NCBI GenBank assembly: GCA_010093685.1
Contig: MU006233.1
Coordinates: 496,001 to 560,000 of the forward strand
Reading direction: 5' to 3'
DNA: 64,000 bases
Source of the DNA: Ophiobolus disseminans
Lineage: Eukaryota > Ascomycota > Dothideomycetes > Pleosporales > Phaeosphaeriaceae
The notes beneath the pieces are model-generated. The model ran no database searches and was not told the DNA's origin. It worked only from the letters and a program-made list of their open reading frames with translations. Every line of letters starts with the position of its first letter. Positions within the stretch are counted from its first letter, which is position 1. Both the position numbers and the translations under genes were made by a program. Of this stretch, positions 35,617 through 44,758 are shown in pieces.

Positions 35617-37029
35617 ATGCACTCACTCACTGGCTGGGCCACTCTTCTTCAACTGTCCCGCCTTGCCGGCAATGCTTATGCATCAGTTACAGATCCCGGC
35701 GTCGAACGTCCCTTGAAAGCCTGTACTCTGGAGTCTCTTCGCAATACACACGACATCTCGAGCTTACGAGTCAACAGCTGGGTAGATCAGCCGAACTATC
35801 GTGGGACCTTCGATATCCTCTGGCTTGCTCTTGCGACAATTGGCATCAGCACGTATACAATGCTCTGCCTCAATCTGCCAGCTCCTAAAGACACATACGT
35901 AAAGCTTGTCGGCCGGCGCATACTCTGGATGCTTCTCGGCATCATCGGGCCCGAGTTCGTTCTGACATACGCTGCGGGACAGTGGAGTCGAGCGAAGTGG
36001 TCTGTCTACGCCTTTCGAGATGATCATCCAGAGTGGCATATGCGACACGCCTTCTTCGCAGATATGGGTGGATTCGTTCTTCATACGGAAGACGGCGTAA
36101 CCTTCCCTCTCAACGCCATACAACTTCATTGGCTCGTCCAGCATGAACACGTAGATTTTCCGAAGATAACCAAGCGCGAAATCTGGGATAAGTCGAAGCA
36201 GGATACCTTCACGAAGGTGGTAACTGCGTTCCAAGTTGGCTACCTCGTCATTCAGTGCTCAGTGCGCGCTGCCCAGAAGTTGACGATAACGACGTTAGAA
36301 CTCAATGCTTTGGCCATCGTTGTCTGCTCATTGACGACCTCCTTCGTATGGCTGCATAAGCCCACCGATATCAGCACACCAGTGCACATCTATACAACCA
36401 AGACGGTATTCGACATGGTAGGAAATCTCGAGTGGGACCTGACCCCGCTCGACCACGTCGACCTGAATGGTCCTGGATACTCCGTGAACGTGCAGCCTTT
36501 CATGGGCATGCCCGTGATACCGAAGGAGCGACCCATACAACGTATACCAAATGACCGATTTCCGACCAATCCATACGGTGTACAAGAATATTGCTTGTGT
36601 TTCGCCACTCTGCTCTTCACCGCAATACACGTCGCTGGTTGGAACTTCGATTTCCCCTCGAATGTCGAACGGATCCTCTGGCGCATCTCGGCCCTTCTTC
36701 TTTTCGGGATAACAGTCGCATTCTGGTTCTTCGAGACGGTAGCTTCGTGGACTCGGCTTGGACGCTGGAAGGCGATATACCTCTATCTCATCAATAGAAA
36801 AGGGTTAGAAAGGCATCGCAGGGATGTGATGCGACGACAAACACTCCAACCAGTACGAAAGATGGCCGAACTACCGGTGCTGTGGGAGTTTGTGACGATT
36901 ACTCCAATGGCTATTGTTTATGGTGTCGCCAGGCTGTTTCTGATTGTGGAATCTTTCGCAGAGTTGCGCAATGTCAACGTGAGCGCGTACGTCAACGTAG
37001 AGTGGACAGACTTCATTCCACATGTGTAG
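35617..37029 (+). CDS. Multi-pass membrane protein of an uncharacterised fungal family
   Basis: Single exon, 470 residues, from the ATG at 35617 (the frame is open five codons further but without ATG). The sequence belongs to an expanded family of fungal integral membrane proteins without an assigned function, recognisable by LCLNLPAPKDT near residue 84, LLGIIGPEFVLTYAAGQW near 106, HAFFADMGGFVLHTEDGV and FVWLHKPTDISTPV. About seven hydrophobic segments are visible, two near residues 64-87 and 104-121, two in the middle and three in the C-terminal third. The HAFFADMGGF motif is the most conserved part in relatives known to me. Neither a transporter signature nor catalytic residues can be identified. 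Confidence 0.85.
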   Translation: MHSLTGWATLLQLSRLAGNAYASVTDPGVERPLKACTLESLRNTHDISSLRVNSWVDQPNYRGTFDILWLALATIGISTYTMLCLNLPAPKDTYVKLVGRRILWMLLGIIGPEFVLTYAAGQWSRAKWSVYAFRDDHPEWHMRHAFFADMGGFVLHTEDGVTFPLNAIQLHWLVQHEHVDFPKITKREIWDKSKQDTFTKVVTAFQVGYLVIQCSVRAAQKLTITTLELNALAIVVCSLTTSFVWLHKPTDISTPVHIYTTKTVFDMVGNLEWDLTPLDHVDLNGPGYSVNVQPFMGMPVIPKERPIQRIPNDRFPTNPYGVQEYCLCFATLLFTAIHVAGWNFDFPSNVERILWRISALLLFGITVAFWFFETVASWTRLGRWKAIYLYLINRKGLERHRRDVMRRQTLQPVRKMAELPVLWEFVTITPMAIVYGVARLFLIVESFAELRNVNVSAYVNVEWTDFIPHV

Positions 37030-37382
37030 GTTTGACAGTCGATTCTTCGCAGCCTCATTCTCGCTCCTAGATTGATGCGCCACCCACTGTGTGTTGTTCC
37101 AATGCAGTCACAATGCCCATCGCTGCCGAGTCTGGATGGCTGTCCCTACGAAGCATTGTGGTATTTTGAGACGCGGTATAGGTAGATAGAGGGTACTGGG
37201 AACGGCTAATTCCTCATTATTTACAACGTGAACATGTGGGCCATGACACTTTACGGGAGATTGCAAAGCACCTATACAAGACTTGGCCGGAAACGATCGA
37301 GGTTGTCGGATCGTGGGTATCGGTAGAGACGTCAGCTGCTCAACGAGCCGACTCGATCCTACCTCGGTCCGACTCGCGCTGA
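37030..37382. other. Interval before copy B, lacking its expected N-terminus
   Basis: The stretch where the N-terminal half of copy B would be expected. No frame encodes anything like the LPRELRDMVYVYLW segment found in copy A, so that part has been lost or moved. Confidence 0.5.
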
Positions 37383-38183
37383 GCTCAGGTATATCTTCGT
37401 AGCACCCACGTTCATAGACAATACCAATACCAAGTCACCAGAAGAACCTCGTTGTTATTCACCCGTACGATCGTACAAGGCCTACCAACAGAGGTCCACC
37501 CCGAGAAAATCGAGAGCATACTTTTCCAAGATGTGTTCCATGCAGGCTTCAATCCTCTGTCGACTATCAAAGAACTAATAGTCGCATGCAAGCTTGACAG
37601 GTATCGAATCCCGCGGAAGTGCCTAAGGAAGTATCGCAAATGCAAACACACCTCGACGGATCGAACCTACACTACGCGTGCTGAACTGGAGGCCTGTTTC
37701 AGCCACCTACTTGCTGTGCCCAAGAAGGCCGAATTTTACCTCACCGTGATCTTCATACAACGCAACGTTCGTCTCGCCGTACTCGAAGAAGCACCGGAGT
37801 CCTTCAAACACGTATACACCACTCTTCAGGAAGCAGGCGCTTCTCTCGAAGTAATTTGGCGATACTATGGCCGTGGGATTGGCCGGCGACTCATTTTGCG
37901 TTTGAACGACTTCTACGACGAGGAAATTCCCCGCGACGTCTGGCGGGCGAACACGCGCCGCGCGTGGTTCGATGTATGTTGGAAGTTGACCCTGGAAGAT
38001 GTATGCTAACGAAAGTAGGTTGCCCCTCAACATGCATGGTATGTGAACGAACCCAGCGATGACTTGTCGGAAAAAAAATTCGTTCATCGGATGTGGGACA
38101 AGGATGAGAACGAGGATACAACATCCGCTGAGGAATTAAGCAACGAAGATAATGACTCAGATGCCACCTCCGACAGTGTTTAA
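37383..38183 (+). pseudogene. Uncharacterised fungal family, copy B: 5'-truncated
   Basis: An open frame starts after a stop at 37380-37382 and runs to 37973, then a 45-nt intron (GTATGT donor, GCTAAC branch, TAG acceptor) and a final exon 38019-38183. The 251 residues contain no methionine before the conserved block, so no normal start exists. Conserved blocks shared with copy A are ILFQDVFHAGFNPLS, VACKLDRYRI, RAELEACFSHLLAVPKKAEF, LTVIFIQRNVRLAVLEE, LEVIWRYYGRG and the acidic tail with VHRMWDKDENE. Compared with copy A the whole LPRELRDMVY half is missing. Orientation is opposite to copy A. It could still be expressed if an upstream exon exists that I cannot see. Confidence 0.6.
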
Positions 38184-41100
38184 GCACTGCAACGACTCGG
38201 AGAGGGAACTCAAATTAGATATCGAATTCCGTTGTCTGCTCTGCCTTGCAACCTGGCTGGTTTTACCCCACGACTCCTATGCATCCACGTTGCGAATATC
38301 ATCGGCGTGTTTGAGCGAAATGCCCCATCCTGCACCCGTATCTCATCTGCTATCGACGGGAAAGTCTCGTGGACTCATCAGTCATCCCTGGGTGCTTTTT
38401 TTGGATTCACAATAAGGCGCAGATCATCAGTTCGTCTTCGTAGAGATTTAGTAAGAAAGATAAACCCGGGAAAATGATAGAAAGGCTATTGAGAAGCTAC
38501 GAAAAAAAGAACCTTCTTCTGGCATACCATATCACCCAAACAGCCATAGCTTTCTCCGCTTGTCCCTTGAGTCGCAACTTCGGAAAGCTGGAAACATGAT
38601 CATTGTTGGAAGGCTTCGCACTAGTGGAAGGAAATAACAATAGCTATGAATGTATTCTGTTCGATGACGGTTGACTTTTTCTGATTGCTATGTGAGGGTG
38701 CTATGGAGGTGTACATGATCTGAGACAAGTAGAGCCGAAGTAGGATCGCGTCGGCTCGTTGGGCAGTGTTGGGCAGCCGACGTGCCTACTGATACTCATG
38801 ATCCGACAATCATTGCATTTGTCGTGTTGTTTTAGTTCGCCGGTAACATGAACGTCCAACCACATGCAAAGACCGTCCAATAATCCGAATCGAGAAGAAC
38901 ACCTCAAAATGGGCCATAGTTCTTGACACCATCGGTTCGGGGTCAGAGAGACGCAGAACATGTCATGAACTTGTATGTAATTTCGGACTTTACTGAGTTC
39001 GATTTGCTTCTGAGGAGAGGAATACGACCTCGGGACGGGTAAGTCATACTTTAATTCGTCATATCCAATGACTCCGAAAGGTATTGCTCGTACTCGAATT
39101 TCTGACTCGAGGCATGCAAGCGTTCCAATCCTTGTCGTTCCTTTGAGCAAAAGTACACACATACATTGCTTCATAAGAATGATTCGGCGCTGGAAGGGCG
39201 GATGTAAGCTAGACCATAAAATTATCTCGCGAACGATTTCGCGGACTGGAATAAAGGCACGGAACATGAGACAAACAGTTCCTCGATTCCAGAGATGTAA
39301 GACTGGGGGATAATGATATGGAAAAGAGCACAAGACGGTGTTCTTATAACCTCCGAATCCGAGCGAGCCATGCAGTCAACCCAAGGAATTTGAATCGCGA
39401 CGCACCAGTCATCGAGGATGTTTCTGCAAACTTAGAAGATTGTACCTGACGAACAGACTTCAGGAAACACATCGCGATCTCAAGCCAGGTATTTGGCACC
39501 ATCAGCAAAATGGGATTTCGTTTCCAGTTCCAGGGCGAAAGGGAGTCGGAACATGACATCTGGATCGCTGAATTCTAGTGCAACGACCAAATCTTTTGGA
39601 GTTGTGGTGTAGAGGAGAGCAGGCTGTCGCAATATTTATACACCGCACCCACTTACTCGCTCAAGCCATCGCGTGTTGCTTACATGCGTTTCGGTCGCCA
39701 TACGACCACATCTCCGGCGATTTGAATTTCATTTGACGGAGCACAGAAAAAGCACACATCACATCGTAGTTTGTGGGATTTTTCGGATGTTGAGCCAAGC
39801 ATGTGGGTTAAATCATATCGTTGGACACTCTCGACTTCTTTTTGGAATCGGGACAAGCGCAGAACATGGAGTGGTTCGTTGGAAGTATTTGAGGTAAGAG
39901 AGAAAGAAGAGCATGCTTCTAAATGAATCCGCGGAACGGCGAAGTGCACATGAGACTTGAAGATATACCTTTGAAATCCCACATAACTACTAGGGCAGGT
40001 GTCTTTTTGACAACTAAAGCTTGCCAAAGCAGCGCAAAATCACGCATGAGGTTATTATCAATGCCATTCTGAAACATCAAGACACAGCCAAATCATCTTT
40101 TCAATCACTGCATCTTTGGAGGCAGGAAAGGCACCAAACATAGCATCCTTGCATAATGTATTTTAGTGTTGCCAGAGATATGGAAGGAAGAAGGAAAGAG
40201 CAAGTGTCTAATTTATATGCCAATGCCAATGCAGATCACCGAAGGAACATCCGACGCGAGATCCGAAGTCTGAGACAACTTGCACCAGGCATCAAGAAAG
40301 TGAGTTTTCATTTTCTTGCGTCTTACAAAGCCGCGCGCCGTACATATAGGACAGATAGCCGCGAGTGAAGACATCAAAGGTGAGTAACGCTTTTTCGAGC
40401 CAGGGAAGGCACACAACATCGCGTCTCCGAATGTTCTTTTTTGGAGTTTCAGGCTTTGGGTTAATGATGCAAGGCATCAGGAGAGAAGGAACCATATATC
40501 TGTTAGCGCATGGATTGCAACATATCTCATTGCACGATCTGCATTCCGAAAGAAAGCGCGAACCGGATCATGGGCCTCTTGTTTGACGCATTTTGGAGAC
40601 GAAAAAGTACAGAACATGTAAGAAGATAAACTTTCTTTTGGAGACGACGTATAATCGAGAGAGTGGCAAAGAAGAATAGAAGAAGAGGAGGGCGAGGAAG
40701 ATATACGTTTCAGCAGCCGAGCTAGTCACCATCCCATTGCTGACGTTCTCATTCTTGTTAAGTGCCGTAGCAGCATTGCAGCGAGTCCATGAGACATTCG
40801 TCTGTTGGGTTTAGTCGGAGAAGAGGCAAGCGAGAGAAATGAAGTTTGGTTTCCTCTATTTACGAGCTAGTCTTCCGAAGTGATGGCGAGGAGGTGGAGA
40901 AGAAGAGAAGCGCAAGGCAGTTATATATCCCTCCGACCAATCTCTCAACATGTCAGTTTGTCTATATCCATTCCAAGTCGCAATGTAAGATACGCCACAT
41001 TCTCCACCCCATCACCCTGCTCGGCTCTGACTTCGAAACCTCAAACGACGAAGAGAGCATTCCGCTCCTCGTTCTGCCTTTCGGACATGTTTACGTCCCT

Positions 41101-42213
41101 CCATGGTTCCTCGAAACAGGGAAGGGAAGCGCACACTCATCATTTCTCTTGCATCCAGTTTTGGAGTCGTCCGAGAGCGCAGAGCATCGAGTCATCACAC
41201 TCTCGTTTTGGAGGCGATGCAAAGCTGCTGCTAAAGTAAAAGACTGTGAAAGCTGCATGTTGGTTTTATACCACTCGCAAGTCTTTGCAACAACACGTGA
41301 AGTGGTCTTGATGAAATTTTGGCTGCAGCAAACCGACCAGGCATACCATGGTAGTGAGCGGAATTGGAGGAGAACAGTGCCACACATTTGCTCCTCTGTC
41401 TGTCATTTTTGTTGGCGCACCGAGCAAAAATCATGGTGACGCTGAGCACATGTTTCTGGACGTACAGACAGAGGCCCACAACACGATCTGCGCCCAGATG
41501 ACTTTTAGAGGAGCGAGAAGGTCAACGGCGGCGAGAGTAAGGTTTGAAGTGTAGCAGCTGACAGACTTTTATACCCACTCACTCGGAGCAGCGCCACACA
41601 TTGGATCAATCTTTGTCGTTTGCGGAGCGACGAATCATGGCTGGTTGGATAGTATCTTTTGACGAAGCACAAAGGCGCACGTCATGCAATTGAGCCATCT
41701 CGACTTAGAAAAGCAGCGAACTCGATCGTGACGACAAGGAGAAGTGCAGAGCAGCGCAAGCTAGTAACACCTGCTTTGCGTCCGAATCCGGCAAACAAAC
41801 TGCTAACAGTTGTGTCTTTAGCATGGCCTTCATCACCATGACGAGAAGGATAAGATCGGCCGAGGAGATGGCTGAGAGTACAGAAGCGAGGGGTTAACGA
41901 CAACGCAAGTCAGACTTGCCAACTCTCCTGGTACTACAGTTACTACCGCCATCTTTCGCGGCTACTTAGCACCTTGCCAGGGAGCGCATTGTACACATGT
42001 AGATGCGGTGGGTAGGATGACTGATGCAGGAGGGTCCTGGCAAAAGAGCATTGCCCCCATAACCGCGCAACGGTCAACGCCATGGAACGTATCATGTGAT
42101 GGTCTGGTGCATCGCAGGTATAATTCCGGACAAAATCGCGGCATCTTCACGGGCAGTCTTCGAAACTTCGCATGTCGTATTATCCATTCGGATACTTGGG
42201 CTGACCAGGTCGA
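38184..42213. other. 4-kb interval without recognisable intact gene
   Basis: Open frames of up to about 210 codons occur on both strands (for example 39333-38701 minus and 40846-41439 plus) but none has a family signature. The main structure is the degenerate repeat array listed separately. Confidence 0.5.
38934..41690 (-). repeat. Dispersed array of a degenerate ~32-nt repeat
   Basis: On the minus strand the core reads about GCATGTTCTGYGCTTTTYC, a short variable gap, then CTCCAAAA. Better copies lie at about 39869-39836, 40144-40111, 40423-40389, 40620-40589, 41190-41156 and 38963-38934. Weaker ones are near 39250, 39400, 39540, 39735, 41115, 41415, 41590, 41635 and 41675. Spacing is irregular (40 to 500 nt). 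Many copies translate on the minus strand as M-[FLTI]-x-A-x(4)-S-K, for example MFGAFPASKD, MLCAFPGSKK and MTCAFVLRQK, but in shifting frames with stops between. It may be a decayed repeat-protein gene or a non-coding repeat. Confidence 0.45.
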
Positions 42214-43404
42214 TCAAGTAGTAACAGCCGGTTGTATGCTTTGACTCATGGATCGGCTTTTTGAAGCAGCCTGCCTCTCGAAGATGATTGTTCTCTTCAT
42301 TTCTCTGAACTTGGGCTTGTGCCGGGTTGATATTGCTCTCTCGTCGACGCCGCGCTCAAGTAGCAGGGCGACGAAGTCGCGATGCCTACCTGCCACTGCC
42401 AGGTCGAGAACAGAGCATGGTTTGGAGTCTTGCGCGTCGATATCAGCCTGGTACTCGTCGATAAGTACCCTCGCAAGATCGACATCACCACGCTGTGCTG
42501 CTATGTGCAATGGAGTGCGGTCTGATGTGTCCGTGGACCTTGCCAACGCTATGCCATCCGAGTGTCGCTGTAGGATCTCCCGTATTTCTTGGATGCGCTC
42601 CTGTTTTCTGCCGCATTTCAGGATGTAGAAGTCGAAGTCCTTCCACTCGTTCTTCGAGGTAAGCGGTGTGTGTTCGACAGCTGACGTAACGCTGTCGCTG
42701 CGATGATACAATCTTGATGGGGTGTGTGAGGATGTCGAAGAGACGGACGGTCGTGAAGAGACGGACAGTCGTGGAGAGAGCGACAATGATGTGGAGAACC
42801 TTCGTAGTTCCAAGTCTGGGTCTGGACCAAAGATGGTTTCTGCATCCGACATAGTTCTCGATATGGGACTGATGTTCAGTTCAGTCGAGGTCTGCGTTCC
42901 TGTGAGACACGCAATCGACGAGCGTCCTTCCGTTGAATCTGAAGTGCGACGAGTTCCACTGAGATCCACGTTCAAGCAGTGTAGTTGCGTATTCAGCATG
43001 GTCATGTCCCATTGGATTCCTCCCTTCATAGCTTTGATGTTACTCTTCACTCGGTCGAGTCGCATCTTGATCGTTGCTCTCTGCCGCCATGTCCTCGACT
43101 CCAAGGCAGCCAGTTCGAAAGCAAGTGGCTTCAGGTTCTCCAGACGTTTGTGACAGTCTGCAAGCGTTTTGCGCACGTCGCGTAATGATCTGCTGTCGCC
43201 GCTGATGCCAGACTCCGCGCCCTTGCACGTTGACTCGACGGTTTTGGTCAATCGTTCCAAGCCTTTGATATTCGCGAGCAGGTCGTTGATGGGATCGTTG
43301 ATGGATTTGATTTCATCGATGTATTTAATCGCTTTCTGGCTATTCTCAATGAGCATACAAACCGTATGCGCAATGGTGATCACGCTAGCTGCCAGTTCAG
43401 CCAT
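42214..43404 (-). CDS. Ankyrin-repeat protein with STAND-like fungal N-terminal domain
   Basis: Single exon, 396 residues, from the ATG at 43404 (an upstream extension lacks an ATG). Residues 1-140 are helical (MAELAASVITIAHTVCMLIE, DLLANIKGLERLTKTVES, LADCHKRLENLKPLAFELAA) and resemble the Helo-like/fungal N-terminal domain found on STAND and HET-type proteins. A Ser/Thr-rich linker (about 150-250) contains an internal repeat (RLSVSSRPSVSS) encoded by near-perfect 18-bp units near 42739-42775. Two ankyrin repeats follow: DRTPLHIAAQRGDVDLARVL (296-315) and SVLDLAVAGRHRDFVALLLE (331-350). No NACHT or NB-ARC module lies between, so the usual tripartite STAND layout is reduced. A role in self/non-self signalling is only a family-based guess. 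Confidence 0.75.
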   Translation of the reverse strand: MAELAASVITIAHTVCMLIENSQKAIKYIDEIKSINDPINDLLANIKGLERLTKTVESTCKGAESGISGDSRSLRDVRKTLADCHKRLENLKPLAFELAALESRTWRQRATIKMRLDRVKSNIKAMKGGIQWDMTMLNTQLHCLNVDLSGTRRTSDSTEGRSSIACLTGTQTSTELNISPISRTMSDAETIFGPDPDLELRRFSTSLSLSPRLSVSSRPSVSSTSSHTPSRLYHRSDSVTSAVEHTPLTSKNEWKDFDFYILKCGRKQERIQEIREILQRHSDGIALARSTDTSDRTPLHIAAQRGDVDLARVLIDEYQADIDAQDSKPCSVLDLAVAGRHRDFVALLLERGVDERAISTRHKPKFREMKRTIIFERQAASKSRSMSQSIQPAVTT

Positions 43405-44758
43405 ATTCGCCGCACGTTGGGGTCGTGAAAGACCACCAGCGTTCCCAACAAGATGCGGCAACCGGGATGATCGTCTTTCGGCGTGCAATCGTCGTTACAA
43501 GCAAGGCTGAAAGTGGAGAAGTAGTTCGCCGGGTCCTACGGGAGTGGGCTGGACCTTGCATAAAACAGTGGGTTATCCGAGATGACAAACGTTGCAACGA
43601 CTGATGTGGTGGCTGTGTGCAGCGCGTGGTACGAGGTCGTGACAAACAGGCAGGTGCACCACTGTAAGGCAACTAGAGCAGGATGTTGTTTGGCGTGCTG
43701 AGTTTGAGGCTCCTCTACAACGCGGATGATGCATTTGCAAAAACTAACAGGTTGACAAGATGCACAAACTTGCAGATGTGTAGACGAGTGGCAAGTGCAA
43801 ACGGTCGATGTTCGTCCATCCGTGGGGAAGAAGCACGGACCGGAAAGCAGGCAAACACGGGTCGAGTGCATAAAGCCAGATGGCGGGAAGTGGAAATGAC
43901 GGAAGGGCGCTGGCTGAGTGTCGTCCACTGAGAAGTTGACAGCAGATAAAAGGGCGTAGAGCTCAGCCAACCTCAGAAGCCGTAGAACGTAACTTTTTTT
44001 CTCCTCGCAACGCAGCAATGCGAGATTTCGAAGAAGGTGGAAACTCGGCGAGCGTTGAGAGCGGGGTAGGCTAATGCCATTACAGAGATGTCAGAAAACT
44101 TTTAGTTGCAGTTGTGAGCCTGGGGATGGGGAAGCGGCAACCACGGCAGTATGTGTGGGGTGATGTAATAGCTGAGGCTGCCTACATTATGTGGCTGCAT
44201 TGCCGCCCCGCTGGTAGGACAAGTCTGGCATGCAAAAATCAAGGCGGCCAATCCAAGCGAATGGAAGAGTCACCCAAGATCTTCATAGCCTACTTGCCAA
44301 GCCGCAGCGCTCGTAAACACCCGCTTCCAGAAACAGGGTGGCGTTTGGAGGACGATTTGTACCTCGTGAGAATACTTGAAACCTCATAGCTGAGTCTGCC
44401 TTGTGTGGCTACGCAACGGCTGCAGACATATGCGGAGAAGATGTATAATGACCACCCTTGCGTCGTGCGTCTGGTGCTCGAACAGATGCCTGATAACTGA
44501 TACCATCATCGACTTGAATCACCTGCGGATGCAGAGATTCTTGCAGTGTAGCTCTGCCCAAGCCTACGACGTTCACCAGGTGCTAACCACATGCCAGATG
44601 TCAAGCCGACGTCGAGAAATGCTTGGAGATCGCAAGGCCGCCGGGAACAACATTCGTTCCACCGGGCCTGAGCAGACGTATGTCCGAGACGTGCAAATCC
44701 ATGTCCTCTCGCTAATCGCTCTAGCATTGATAATCCCTTCCTGACATTCGATGATACC
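43405..44758. other. Intergenic region between ankyrin and transporter genes
   Basis: This 1.35-kb divergent intergenic region holds no supported gene. The 160-codon minus-strand frame ending at 43536 lacks a domain and overlaps the presumed promoter of the ankyrin gene. Confidence 0.5.

Noticed and set aside
40846..41439. 197-codon plus-strand open frame in the repeat region
   Set aside because: It crosses several copies of the degenerate repeat whose ATG and best peptide similarity lie on the other strand; no domain support.
43536..44018. 160-codon minus-strand open frame upstream of the ankyrin gene
   Set aside because: Cys/His/Ser-rich sequence without a domain and lying in the likely promoter/leader region.
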